From assembly GCF_024721175.1 (NCBI RefSeq), contig NZ_CP099399.1, positions 496,001 to 560,000 of the forward strand: 64,000 bases of DNA. The letters are read 5' to 3'. A model generated the notes under the pieces. The model searched no databases. It was not told where the DNA came from and saw only the letters and a list, made by a program, of their open reading frames with translations. This document shows positions 1 through 9,006 of the stretch, piece by piece (within the stretch, counting starts at the first letter, position 1; the number at the start of each line of letters is the position of its first letter). Origin of the DNA: Rhizobium sp. Pop5 (lineage in GTDB: Bacteria; Pseudomonadota; Alphaproteobacteria; Rhizobiales; Rhizobiaceae). Made by a program: the position numbers and the translations under genes.

Positions 1-396
1 CTCACAGAAGGTGAAGACGTCGCCATCATCGCTTACGGCCCGGTGCTCCTGAGCAATGCGATCGCCGCCTCAAAAATGCTCGCTGAAAAGCACGGTGTCA
101 GTGCCAGAGTCATCAATTTGCCCTGGCTCAATCACGTAGACGCGAAATGGCTGCGATCGGCAGTTTCAGGATGCAGTGCGGTAGTCTCGCTTGACAATCA
201 TTATCTGGTAGGCGGACAGGGTGATGCAATTGCCAGGGCGATGGTGCAGACGGGCTGTAGCGTGCCGGTAATTTGCTTGGGCGTAGGTGATATCCCTCCC
301 AGTGGGACAAATGCCCAGGTTCTTGACGCATTGGGCCTCGATGCAATAGCCATCGCTGTGGCTGTCGCGGCAATATCGACCAAGGCAGGGTCATAG
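1..396 (+). CDS. Transketolase-like subunit, C-terminal part (5' truncated by window edge)
   Basis: The frame is open from base 1 and ends at TAG 394-396, so only the last 131 residues are visible. The segment reads like the C-terminal domain of transketolase/DXS-type thiamine-diphosphate enzymes: a Rossmann-like start (VAIIAYGPVLLSNAI), then a middle strand followed by a GGQGDAIARAM stretch that resembles the conserved GG-G region of this domain. Such C-halves often occur as the second subunit of a split transketolase inside polysaccharide or secondary-metabolite loci, where they act on sugar precursors. That role is an inference from the neighbouring gmd-like gene. The catalytic TPP domains would lie upstream and cannot be checked. 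Confidence 0.72.
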   Translation, partial: LTEGEDVAIIAYGPVLLSNAIAASKMLAEKHGVSARVINLPWLNHVDAKWLRSAVSGCSAVVSLDNHYLVGGQGDAIARAMVQTGCSVPVICLGVGDIPPSGTNAQVLDALGLDAIAIAVAVAAISTKAGS

Positions 397-506
397 CTTA
401 TCGTCGTAGTTCGCTCATCTGCCACCGTCGCAGGCGCGGTCGATCGGGAAAATTAAACGGGTGACACAGGGTGTGGGTTTGCTGCACCGCTCGCGGATTG
501 GTTTGA

Positions 507-1478
507 ATGACTTCAAAAAAAGCTCTGATTTGCGGCATCTCCGGGCAAGACGGCACGCTTTTGGCTGATCTGTTACTGCGTGAGGGCTACGAGGTTATAG
601 GCACCTCGCGAGACGCAGCGACGGCATCGTTTCGCAATCTTGAGCGACTTGAACTAAGGGATCGCTTAAAACTCGTCTCCATGGCGCCAACGGATTTTCG
701 AAGCGTGCTCCAGACGTTATCTCGATCCCACCCCCATGAGATTTACAACCTCGCGGGACAGAGTTCTGTCGGCTTGTCTTTTGAGCAACCGGTCGAAACG
801 ATGGAGAGTATCGTTTTCGGAACTTTGCATATCCTGGAAGCCATCCGATTCCTCGGCCTGGATACGCGCTTTTATAATGCGGGTTCGAGCGAATGTTTCG
901 GCAATACCGGCGGACATCCGGCTGATGAGAACACGCCTTTTCGTCCCCGCAGCCCTTACGCAGTGGCCAAGGCTGCTGCTCAGTGGGAGGTAGCCAACTA
1001 CCGGGAGTCCTACGGGCAGTTTGCATGCACAGGCATACTGTTCAACCATGAATCACCATTCCGGCCCGAGCGCTTTGTCACAAAGAAGATTGTCTCTACA
1101 GCTTGCAAAATTTCCCGAGGTTCGAAACAAAAACTGAGGCTTGGCAACATAGACATTACAAGAGACTGGGGCTGGGCACCTGAGTATGTTCAAGCTATGT
1201 GGCTAATGCTTCAGCAAGACATCCCTGACGACTATGTAATCGCGACAGGTCAAAGCCATAGCCTCGAAGAGTTTCTGGACAAGACGTTTCGCCGACTTGG
1301 GTTGAAATGGAAAGAACATGTGGAAACGTCTGCTGAGTTCAGGCGCCCCTCAGACATTGCAGAAGGCCACGCCAACCCCGCAAAAGCGAGAGCGCAATTG
1401 GGCTGGACTTCGAAGTTGAGTCTGGATGACATCATCGATCGGCTCGTGTCTCACGAGCTTTCGTCTGCATCACAGTGA
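507..1478 (+). CDS. gmd: GDP-mannose 4,6-dehydratase-like sugar nucleotide dehydratase
   Basis: This is an extended short-chain dehydrogenase/reductase. The N-terminal NAD(P)-binding motif is GISGQDG at residues 10-16, matching the GITGQDG hallmark of GMD. The catalytic YxxxK pair is Y151/K155 (SPYAVAK), preceded by a GSSECFG stretch equivalent to the active-site S/T-S-E segment. The C-terminal GNIDITRDWGWAPEYV block is typical of GMD. GMD makes GDP-4-keto-6-deoxymannose in the cytosol, the precursor of GDP-fucose, GDP-rhamnose and related donors. At 323 residues it is slightly shorter than most GMDs, so a related epimerase/dehydratase specificity is possible. No partner reductase is visible in the window; it may lie upstream. 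Confidence 0.82.
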   Translation: MTSKKALICGISGQDGTLLADLLLREGYEVIGTSRDAATASFRNLERLELRDRLKLVSMAPTDFRSVLQTLSRSHPHEIYNLAGQSSVGLSFEQPVETMESIVFGTLHILEAIRFLGLDTRFYNAGSSECFGNTGGHPADENTPFRPRSPYAVAKAAAQWEVANYRESYGQFACTGILFNHESPFRPERFVTKKIVSTACKISRGSKQKLRLGNIDITRDWGWAPEYVQAMWLMLQQDIPDDYVIATGQSHSLEEFLDKTFRRLGLKWKEHVETSAEFRRPSDIAEGHANPAKARAQLGWTSKLSLDDIIDRLVSHELSSASQ

Positions 1479-1488
1479 GTTCGCATAC

Positions 1489-3177
1489 ATGATCACACGT
1501 TTTCTCTCTCGCTCTCGCCGATATCTCAGCCGTCTTAGTCATACCGCACGCAGCGACTCAGGCCCTGACGGCGAACTTGGCTGGCCGCATCTCGTCGTCA
1601 CGACGAAGCTTTGGAAACGCGCGCTGACCGAAACAAAGAAGGGCGACGTTGTTCTGATCGCTACAACGGTCAGTGGCTTCTATGCCGGTGTGTTGGTTGA
1701 AAGCCTCCTGGGAATTGCACTGACGCTTCGCGGAGCCCGTGTGCACTATTTGGTTTGCGACGCGCAGATGCCTACCTGCCTGCAGGTTCATCAAGGCAAG
1801 ATCGAGAGCGTCGACATCGTCACAGACTATAAGATGAAGGAAAAAGTCTGCCCTGGCTGTATTAAAAGAGGTGCAAAGCTTCTCGAACCACTTGGCCTTC
1901 CGGTCATCCGATATAGCGATCATCTTTCCTCGAGCAGGGCCCGCGAACTGCGCGATCTCGCTAATATGATTGATGTCGGCGAGATACCGGACTACATGCA
2001 CGCGGGGGTCAATGTCGGACAGCACGCCCTATCAGGCGCCCTTCGATTTTTTTCCCGAGGCCACCTACCACCAACGCGGGAAGGTGAGGCGGTCTTGAGG
2101 CGCTACCTCGAAGCTGCCCTTGTTACGCAAGAGGTCACTCAATCAGTGATCAATGCGCTGCAGCCGACGGTGGCTGTCTACAATCATGGGATCTACGTCC
2201 CACACGGAGTGATCTCCGACGTTGCGCGAGGCAACGCAGTTCGCATTGTCACTTGGAATGTTGCGTACAAAAGCAAGTGCTTCATATTTTCGCATGACGA
2301 CACTTACCATCACACGCTTATTGAGGAACCTACGTCCGTTTGGGAGAATATCTCACTCGAAGGGGAACTGGACAAAGAGCTCGACGAATATTTGAAGAGC
2401 CGCTGGTATGGAACGAGTGACTGGATCTGGTTTCACGATCAACCTCAGCACTCACTAAAAGCCATAGAGGACGAAATTGGTATCGATTTCACCAAACCAG
2501 TCGTCGCGGCATTGACCAACGTATTCTGGGACGCTCAGTTGCATTATAAAGCCAATGCCTTCAAAGATATGCTGGAATGGCTCCAGGCAACGATAGCTTA
2601 TTTCAGCACGCGGCCTGATCTTCAGTTGGCCATCAGAATTCATCCTGCTGAGATGCGGGGTGCGATTCCGTCTAAGCAGCCGCTGGTCGAAGAAATACGG
2701 AAGCTGTTTCCGGAACTTCCGGCGAATGTATTTGTCATCCCGCCTGAAAGCCAAGCGAGCACTTACTCCCTTTGCGAAGGTTCGAATGCTGTCATCATCT
2801 ACGGCACCAAGACCGGTGTTGAGATGACAGCGAAAGGCATCCCTGTCGTCGTTGCAGGAGAGGCATGGATACGAAACAAGGGCTTGACACTCGATGCGGA
2901 TACTCCTGAAAGCTATCGGCGGTTACTCGAAAAGCTCCCCTTGGATTCACGTATGAACGAGGCGCAAGTCATCCGGGCGCGGAAATATGCCTATCACTTC
3001 TTTTTCCGGCGCTTTATCCCAATCGACTTTGTCAAAGAGGATAAGGCATCGCCGCCATACAAGGTCGAGCCGTCGACCTCCGAGACCTTGTTGCCAGGCG
3101 GTGATCGTGGATTAGACGTTATTTGTGATGGGATTCTTCGGCGAACGCCGTTTATCTACCCTGCGGAGGTTCAATGA
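1489..3177 (+). CDS. Capsule-type polysaccharide biosynthesis protein with four-Cys motif (paralogue 1)
   Basis: The protein is 562 residues, starting at ATG 1489 just after the gmd-like stop; a longer in-frame start at 1426 would overlap gmd. The C-terminal half (around residues 340-500) has the feel of a GT-B/capsule-synthesis domain, with RIHPAE, VIPPES, YGTKTGVEM and VVAGEAWI blocks. The N-terminal half carries Cys90, Cys97, Cys121 and Cys124 (CDAQMPTC then CPGC). The protein at 10219-12012 is a clear paralogue with the same blocks and cysteine spacing. I infer a cytosolic glycosyltransferase or chain-modifying enzyme of the O-antigen; the exact reaction is unknown. It overlaps the next gene by an ATGA. 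Confidence 0.7.
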   Translation: MITRFLSRSRRYLSRLSHTARSDSGPDGELGWPHLVVTTKLWKRALTETKKGDVVLIATTVSGFYAGVLVESLLGIALTLRGARVHYLVCDAQMPTCLQVHQGKIESVDIVTDYKMKEKVCPGCIKRGAKLLEPLGLPVIRYSDHLSSSRARELRDLANMIDVGEIPDYMHAGVNVGQHALSGALRFFSRGHLPPTREGEAVLRRYLEAALVTQEVTQSVINALQPTVAVYNHGIYVPHGVISDVARGNAVRIVTWNVAYKSKCFIFSHDDTYHHTLIEEPTSVWENISLEGELDKELDEYLKSRWYGTSDWIWFHDQPQHSLKAIEDEIGIDFTKPVVAALTNVFWDAQLHYKANAFKDMLEWLQATIAYFSTRPDLQLAIRIHPAEMRGAIPSKQPLVEEIRKLFPELPANVFVIPPESQASTYSLCEGSNAVIIYGTKTGVEMTAKGIPVVVAGEAWIRNKGLTLDADTPESYRRLLEKLPLDSRMNEAQVIRARKYAYHFFFRRFIPIDFVKEDKASPPYKVEPSTSETLLPGGDRGLDVICDGILRRTPFIYPAEVQ

Positions 3178-4055
3178 GGCTTCTGGCTAAGTTAGCAAAG
3201 TTGGTACGCCCCACAGCCCGCGAGGCTGCGGCAAGAGTGAGGCCCAATTCGTATGAGCAGGGTGGACGCATCCCGTGGTCAGCCGGTTATTCTAAACACC
3301 GGAGTGCGCTCGTAACAAGTGTACTCAAATCGCCCGATTTACTCGGCGCTTTTGAAAATTCCTTGCCGCTACCCGACGACTTTGGATTTAAAATTGATGA
3401 AAGAGTCGTTGAATTGCCGTGGGTCGCGTCGCGTCTAGGGCGGGGCGACAGCGTTCTCGACGCCGGATGCGCTTTCTTCAAATATCCAGCAGCAAGAGAA
3501 CGAATCTCCGGGGAGAGCTCGGTGACCCTCATTGCTCTTGATGCCAAGGACATGACTTTCGATCTAAACGCGCGGTCGGTGGATCGGGTGCAAGCCGACC
3601 TGCGCGAGGTTCCCTGTACCAGCGAATCCTTTGACAACGCCATATGCATTTCCACGATTGAGCATGTGGGAATGGACAATACGCAACTCTATACCAGTAA
3701 CGATATTTTCCGGGAAAACAATGCTGATGACTATTTGAAAGTTGCCTCCGAGCTGGCGCGCGTCCTAAGGGTCAACGGCAATCTCTATATTACTATTCCA
3801 TTCGGCAAATATAAGAATCATGGGTGGCTACAAGTTTTTGACGGTGCGATGGTGGACAGTCTTATCGCGAGCACCGGCTGTCAGCTAATTACGGAAAACA
3901 TCTATCGGCATGGGCCAAGGGGCTGGCAGTTATCTACGAGGCAGACGTCTGCAGACGCCGTCTACTTCGACGTCCATTCGAAAGACGCCGATGCCCGCTT
4001 TTCAAATCTTGCTGCCGCTGAGGCGGTGGTGTGTCTGCATCTGAGGCGAATATGA
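3174..4055 (+). CDS. Class I SAM-dependent methyltransferase
   Basis: The protein is 293 residues, translationally coupled by ATGA to the gene upstream and again by ATGA to the gene downstream. The SAM-binding motif I is VLDAGCAFFKYP near residue 95, with an acidic strand (LIALDAKDM) after it and a post-motif ICISTIEHVGM that fits methyltransferase motif IV. The region ARVLRVNGNLYITIPFG corresponds to the usual 'LKPGG' segment. It probably O-methylates a sugar of the surface polysaccharide. The acceptor is unknown, and the motif 'DAGC' lacks the second glycine of the usual GxGxG, which may just be family variation. Confidence 0.75.
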   Translation: MRLLAKLAKLVRPTAREAAARVRPNSYEQGGRIPWSAGYSKHRSALVTSVLKSPDLLGAFENSLPLPDDFGFKIDERVVELPWVASRLGRGDSVLDAGCAFFKYPAARERISGESSVTLIALDAKDMTFDLNARSVDRVQADLREVPCTSESFDNAICISTIEHVGMDNTQLYTSNDIFRENNADDYLKVASELARVLRVNGNLYITIPFGKYKNHGWLQVFDGAMVDSLIASTGCQLITENIYRHGPRGWQLSTRQTSADAVYFDVHSKDADARFSNLAAAEAVVCLHLRRI

Positions 4056-6097
4056 CAACATACATCTACATGCTTGAGTGGCATAAAACATCCAGTCCGG
4101 CATTCCATCGCATATTCGTCAACTACCTCCGCGGCCATTCTGATGTGGTGGAGGTTGTCTGGGATGGTAAGTCGATCCGCGAGGAGTGGAAAGACATCGA
4201 CTCCGAGTCCGCGTTCATTTTCTGCCAAAAACGGCCGCCAGATCATCATTTTAAGAAGTACCCACATGCTCGCATCATCTGGATTCCCATGTGGAATAAT
4301 GTGATGCTGATGAATGACACGCAATGGGCAAGGCTTCCCAAGCACTACAAGATTATCTCCTACAGTCCATCAATCACCATAGCCGCTAGGAAGGCGGGGC
4401 TTCGGGTACTTGAGGTTCAATATGTCCCCGATGTACCGGAGGATAGCGAGACCAGCTGGTCCGATGGCAACGTCCTTTACTACTGGAACAGAGTGGGCCT
4501 AGTGAAGCCGGATGTCCTTGCCAAGATTTGCAAGGAACTAGATGTAAAGACACTGTACTTCAAGCCTCGGCTGGATCCGGGCGTCCCAGAGGGGCGGGGA
4601 TACCAAGCACGCGACATTCCGGTCGATATTCCGGTTGTAGAGGTTCCGTTCTTCGATGACCCGTCGGAAGCCGACAAGTTCGTTCGCGGTGCTAATATCG
4701 TGATAGCGCCGCGACCCGTTGAAGGTGTTGGCCTCTCTTTTCTTGAGGCTATGGCGCGTGGCTGTACTGTACTTTCGGTGAAGCAGCCGACGATGACGGA
4801 TTACATTGAGGATGGTGTCAACGGGATATTCCTAGAAACCGTTAAGGACAACGAGCTAGGGGGGACGCCCATGACCGCGCTCCTCGTATCCCCGGATCAG
4901 GACTGGGAACGTCTTCGCAGCCTGAACGTACAACAGCTGGGTAATGCTGCCCACTACGGCCTGGCTAGAAGCCATGCAATTTGGGTGGCAGATCAGGAAC
5001 GTCTGAACGACTTCGTCTTCGATCCCGTTAACATTAGTATGAATGAGGGGATCCTGGCCGAATTGCACCGGCTCATACCCGAAGCGCAGACATCGGCTCG
5101 TTTTGACGCATTCTATTCCCGCAAACTCCGCAACCTCCGGGAGCAGATACATCCGACGGGGGTCCTAGACAGACGGATCATCAAGGCTTCTGGCGGCGCA
5201 AAATACTATGTAAACTTGGGAGATCGCATGGGATGCGATTTCTACTATGGCGCCATGACCGAGGTCCAAGACCTGCTGGCGTTCCTTGGCGCAATCAGAC
5301 CGGCCGATGTCATCTTAGATATCGGAGCGAATATTGGCCTTTATACCATAGCCAGCGGTCTGGCCCTTGGTGGAAAGGGGAAGGTGTATTCGTTCGAGCC
5401 TGACGCTCGTTCGCTAAAACTTCTTTCGGAAAATATCCAGTTGAATTCACTTTCGGATAAAGTTCGCGTGTTCGACTACTGTATCGGAGGCTATAACGGG
5501 ACGACCAGTTTCAGCTTGTCTTCTGAACCAAGCTTGAGCGGAATGAGCGACACCGGTCGCGCGCGCCAATTTGGTGAGGTTACTCTCCCCGTCCACACGA
5601 TTGATTGGGTCGTTGCGGAAAACGGTCTGACAAGTGTCGATGCGATCAAGATAGACGTCGAAGGCCACGAACCGGAGGTTCTCGAAGGTGCCATGCAAAC
5701 GATCGAAAAATTTCAGCCTTTGATCATGCTGGAACTGACACACAAGAACCTGCCGCGGTCAAAGCACGACGAAATGTTTCTGCTGCTTGCACGGCTCTTC
5801 AAGAGTGGCTATACCTGCCGCCACCTGTCAGCGAAGCAGGATGAGTTCCTGAAACTGCCGAATGCAAAGGCGATTTTCCGAGGGCTGCTTAACGGCAACT
5901 ACTTCTTTATAAAGGAAGGTTCTTCGAAGCTGAAGAGATTTGACACACAAATCACGTCAGCACGTCGGAACTATTTCCCCTTCAAGGAACCGCCGGTGTT
6001 CAGGCTCCTCGAAAGATTGCGTAATCGGCGCAATGCTCAGCAAATATTCAGAACGTACGCTTTGGAGCTTATCAACACCCTTTCCAAGCGAGGTTAG
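4052..6097 (+). CDS. Bifunctional glycosyltransferase - FkbM-family methyltransferase fusion
   Basis: ATG 4052 overlaps the preceding stop as ATGA and gives 681 residues. Residues about 1-340 resemble a GT-B glycosyltransferase: a conserved PRPVEGVGLSFLEAMARGCTVLS block near residue 224 corresponds to the nucleotide-sugar-binding E-x7-E region of GT4-like enzymes. Residues about 390-630 are an FkbM methyltransferase: motif I ILDIGANIGLYT near 422, acidic end of strand 2 VYSFEPD, and the hallmark IKIDVEGHEPEVLEGA near 532. The order suggests one polypeptide that adds a sugar and O-methylates it. Substrates are not predictable from sequence. A basic tail (residues 640 onward) may be membrane-peripheral. 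Confidence 0.8.
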   Translation: MTTYIYMLEWHKTSSPAFHRIFVNYLRGHSDVVEVVWDGKSIREEWKDIDSESAFIFCQKRPPDHHFKKYPHARIIWIPMWNNVMLMNDTQWARLPKHYKIISYSPSITIAARKAGLRVLEVQYVPDVPEDSETSWSDGNVLYYWNRVGLVKPDVLAKICKELDVKTLYFKPRLDPGVPEGRGYQARDIPVDIPVVEVPFFDDPSEADKFVRGANIVIAPRPVEGVGLSFLEAMARGCTVLSVKQPTMTDYIEDGVNGIFLETVKDNELGGTPMTALLVSPDQDWERLRSLNVQQLGNAAHYGLARSHAIWVADQERLNDFVFDPVNISMNEGILAELHRLIPEAQTSARFDAFYSRKLRNLREQIHPTGVLDRRIIKASGGAKYYVNLGDRMGCDFYYGAMTEVQDLLAFLGAIRPADVILDIGANIGLYTIASGLALGGKGKVYSFEPDARSLKLLSENIQLNSLSDKVRVFDYCIGGYNGTTSFSLSSEPSLSGMSDTGRARQFGEVTLPVHTIDWVVAENGLTSVDAIKIDVEGHEPEVLEGAMQTIEKFQPLIMLELTHKNLPRSKHDEMFLLLARLFKSGYTCRHLSAKQDEFLKLPNAKAIFRGLLNGNYFFIKEGSSKLKRFDTQITSARRNYFPFKEPPVFRLLERLRNRRNAQQIFRTYALELINTLSKRG

Positions 6098-6135
6098 GTT
6101 GGCCGTATAGCAACGTTCACAATAGCGAGAATAGA

Positions 6136-6960
6136 GTGTCCAACAACGAAATTATCATACGCCCGCCTAAGCTTCTCGCGCAGTTCAGCGTCAGGGAGCT
6201 TTGGGAATGCCGCTCTCTCATCTATTCGATGATCAGCAGGCAACTCAAATCGGAATTCGATCAGCAGTATCTAGCATTCATCTGGCCGGTCTTCCGCCCC
6301 GTGCTTATGGTAATTTTGTTCACTTTGTTCAGGCATCTTTCGGACGCAAAGACCGGGGTCTCGATACCTTATCCTTTATATGTTTATTCGGGGCTTGTTC
6401 TCTGGTTCATGTTTACGGAGGCAGTGATGCAAACCGCCGGTTCAATCCGGCGCGAAGCTGATATCGTAAAGAAGATCTATTTCCCGAAAGTAATCGTTCC
6501 CATCTCCGACATTATTACGAATGTGGTGATATTCTCGCTCAATGCGGTGCCATTAGTGCTGATGATGCTGTACTATGGGGGCTATCCGGGACTGAAGATT
6601 CTGCTGTTGCCGATCTTCATCCTGCAGTTCACTATTCTCATTTTCGGGCTTGGCTGTCTGTTTGCGGCGTTGGGCTTGCAGAGCAATGATTGGGAGCGCT
6701 TCCTGGGGTTCGCTCTTTATGTGGGGCTCTTTGTTTCTCCTGTTATTTACGCGCCAGGGATGATCCCAGCGGATTTCCAGACGCTCTACGCTTTCAATCC
6801 AATGGTGGGAACGTTAGGCGCCTTTCGCGCGTGCCTTTTTGCCGATTGGCCTTTTCCACTTTTTGACTGGGCGATAGCGGCGATGGTCAGTGTCACCGTC
6901 GGTCTGATTGGTTTCATTGCGTTTCAGCACATGGAGCGCCACTTTGTTGATAGGTTGTAA
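6136..6960 (+). CDS. wzm: ABC-2 type polysaccharide exporter permease (Wzm)
   Basis: The protein is 274 residues from GTG 6136, the best start because no ATG fits and a purine-rich GAGAATAGAG precedes it. It shows the ABC-2 permease layout: a short amphipathic N-terminus (ELWECRSLIYSMISRQLKSEFDQQYLAFIWPVFRPVLM) followed by about six hydrophobic segments in the inner membrane and a closing basic tail. It is followed at once by the ATPase gene, 2 bases downstream. Together they should export an undecaprenyl-linked O-antigen or capsule chain to the periplasm in the ABC-dependent pathway. The Wzm name rests on this context and on the carbohydrate-binding tail of the partner. Confidence 0.87.
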   Translation: MSNNEIIIRPPKLLAQFSVRELWECRSLIYSMISRQLKSEFDQQYLAFIWPVFRPVLMVILFTLFRHLSDAKTGVSIPYPLYVYSGLVLWFMFTEAVMQTAGSIRREADIVKKIYFPKVIVPISDIITNVVIFSLNAVPLVLMMLYYGGYPGLKILLLPIFILQFTILIFGLGCLFAALGLQSNDWERFLGFALYVGLFVSPVIYAPGMIPADFQTLYAFNPMVGTLGAFRACLFADWPFPLFDWAIAAMVSVTVGLIGFIAFQHMERHFVDRL

Positions 6961-6962
6961 AT

Positions 6963-8297
6963 TTGTCTGAGCTTGCAGTTGAAGTTAAAGGTCTCAGCAA
7001 GTGCTACTCGATTGAGAACGCTGGCATTAAGGGTGGGAAGTGGCAGCGACTTGCTCATAAGTTGCTCTTCGGCGAAGACGATTCCAGTAAGTTCTGGGCG
7101 CTGCAGGATGTGAATTTTTCCGTTCCGGCCGGTCAGAGAGTTGGCGTTATCGGGAAGAACGGCGCTGGGAAGTCCACGCTCCTGAAGATAATGTCTCGGG
7201 TTTCCTATCCGACAGCCGGTGAGGTGCGAATTCGGGGAAGCTTGGCGTCGCTGCTGGAGGTTGGAACCGGTTTCAATGATAATCTTACCGGGCGTGAAAA
7301 CATCTATTTAAACGCCTCGCTGTACGGCATGAGCCGAAGCCTTATAACGCAGCGGTTTGATCAGATTGTCGCGTTCTCCGAGATCGGCCGGTTCATCGAT
7401 ACCCCGATCAAGCACTATAGCAGCGGGATGCGCATGCGGCTGGCATTCTCAGTAGCTGCTCATCTCGAGCCCGACATCCTACTTTTGGACGAAGTGCTCG
7501 CGGTGGGTGATATGTCGTTCCAGCAGAAGTGTCTTGAACGCGTGGATGAGTTGACATCACAAGGCAAGACACTTTTCTTTGTCTCGCACAGCATGGATTC
7601 GGTTCTGCGCTATTGCACCCGATGCCTCTGGATCGACCGTGGGAAACTGCGGATGGACGGCGATACGCGCGAAGTGACTGAGGCCTATGTTGAGGAAGTA
7701 TTGAAGGTTCGCTCTGAACGAACTCTTGTATCAAGCGGTGATAGGCTCAGCGGGGCAGACGACCAGCACCAGCCCGTCGAGATCGAGTCAACCGGCTCCG
7801 CCTTCGCCCACGAAACTACGCAGCACCTAGATGAGGCTGAGCCGGTTTCAGCCAGGATCATAAATTCTCTCGGAAGCAAGGCGACATTGGTTTCTGTTGC
7901 CGAGCAGGTTGGCGTAGAGCTAACCTACGACGTTAATGGCCCAGGTTTCTACGCACCGGCAATCCATGTCTATTGTCCTTTGGGTACGCTGGCGTTCGTT
8001 GCCACGCACCCAAGCACGGATATCGCCGACTTTGAGAAGACGCGCCCGACCCGAGTAAGGGCGACGGTATGGATGCCAGCTCATTTGTTCAACATTGGAA
8101 CCTATTCGGTAAGCCTTACCGTCTTCAGTCCAAAGGAGGCGCCGTTTAAACGCTACTTTGCGCTGGAGAGATATTTGTCCTTTCACGTCGTGGAAGCAGC
8201 TATTGGTGAGAAATCCGCACGAGGACTGATGCCGCGGCAGTTTCCTGGGCCTGTCAGGCCACTGTTGGATTGGTCGGTAAACGATGTCGAACGATAG
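6963..8297 (+). CDS. wzt: Polysaccharide ABC exporter ATPase with C-terminal carbohydrate-binding domain (Wzt)
   Basis: The protein is 444 residues beginning at TTG 6963. The ATPase domain has Walker A GKNGAGKST (64-72), the signature YSSGM (152-156), Walker B ending LLLDE (D176/E177) and an H-loop FVSHS. After a linker around residues 245-300 comes a beta-rich domain of about 140 residues, in the position of the Wzt C-terminal domain that reads the non-reducing-end cap of O-antigens in E. coli O8/O9a. That fits the methyltransferases and acetylation genes around it, since terminal modification usually licenses export. It works with the permease just upstream at the cytosolic face of the inner membrane. 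Confidence 0.88.
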   Translation: MSELAVEVKGLSKCYSIENAGIKGGKWQRLAHKLLFGEDDSSKFWALQDVNFSVPAGQRVGVIGKNGAGKSTLLKIMSRVSYPTAGEVRIRGSLASLLEVGTGFNDNLTGRENIYLNASLYGMSRSLITQRFDQIVAFSEIGRFIDTPIKHYSSGMRMRLAFSVAAHLEPDILLLDEVLAVGDMSFQQKCLERVDELTSQGKTLFFVSHSMDSVLRYCTRCLWIDRGKLRMDGDTREVTEAYVEEVLKVRSERTLVSSGDRLSGADDQHQPVEIESTGSAFAHETTQHLDEAEPVSARIINSLGSKATLVSVAEQVGVELTYDVNGPGFYAPAIHVYCPLGTLAFVATHPSTDIADFEKTRPTRVRATVWMPAHLFNIGTYSVSLTVFSPKEAPFKRYFALERYLSFHVVEAAIGEKSARGLMPRQFPGPVRPLLDWSVNDVER

Positions 8298-8310
8298 GTA
8301 TTGATCTACT

Positions 8311-9006
8311 ATGTCGAACTCTGTGACGTTCTTCGATGAACCTTATTATATAGAAATCAATCGCGCCCGCTGGGCAATGGCGGAAGCTGTATTAGACCGT
8401 TTGCCCCGCCTCGACCGCTGCATTGATGTCGGCTGCGGGCCTGGGTGGTTTTCTGAACGATTGGTCAAGCGGGGTTTGGACGTGCTGGGCTTGGATGGTC
8501 GCGATGAGCTTGTCGTGGCAGCCGCGGCCAGGGTTCCCAAAGGGAAGTTTATAACTCAGGATATTACGAACCCAAACGCAGTCCAGGACCTCCAGCCGGC
8601 GGAATTGGTCTTTTGTTTTGGCCTTCTTTATCATCTTGAAAATCCCTTCGCTGCGATCCGAAATCTCCATCGCATTACGGCTCAATATTTGTTTATTGAA
8701 ACACAGATTGCACCCGGCGAGGGTAACAATCTCGTGCTGGTGTCCGAAGGGCAGAATCAAACGCAGGGCCTAAAGTTTCACGCTGTCATTCCATCAAGGC
8801 GTGCGCTCGTGAAAATGCTTTATGTGGCGGGTTTTACCTCGGTGCATAGATATACGGGCGTAGTGCAACATGACGATTTTACAGACAGTCTCGAGCGACG
8901 ACACCGTCGCGAAGTCTTCATGGTCGCAAAGAATGTTGCGCTCTCGCTGCCTGACTTTATTTTAGAGTCCGAACCTGCAACGCCGAAAATAGACTATTCA
9001 CGATGA
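8311..9006 (+). CDS. Class I SAM-dependent methyltransferase
   Basis: The protein is 231 residues. Motif I CIDVGCGPGWFSERL near residue 36 is a canonical GxGxG SAM site, followed by the acidic residue of motif II (VLGLDGRDELV) and by LVFCFGLLYHLENP, typical of the Methyltransf_23/11 type. It lies 13 bases after wzt and overlaps the next gene by ATGA, so it belongs to the same transcript. It probably methylates a sugar residue of the exported chain, perhaps the terminal cap recognised by Wzt; this is inference from position. No membrane segments are visible. Confidence 0.8.
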   Translation: MSNSVTFFDEPYYIEINRARWAMAEAVLDRLPRLDRCIDVGCGPGWFSERLVKRGLDVLGLDGRDELVVAAAARVPKGKFITQDITNPNAVQDLQPAELVFCFGLLYHLENPFAAIRNLHRITAQYLFIETQIAPGEGNNLVLVSEGQNQTQGLKFHAVIPSRRALVKMLYVAGFTSVHRYTGVVQHDDFTDSLERRHRREVFMVAKNVALSLPDFILESEPATPKIDYSR

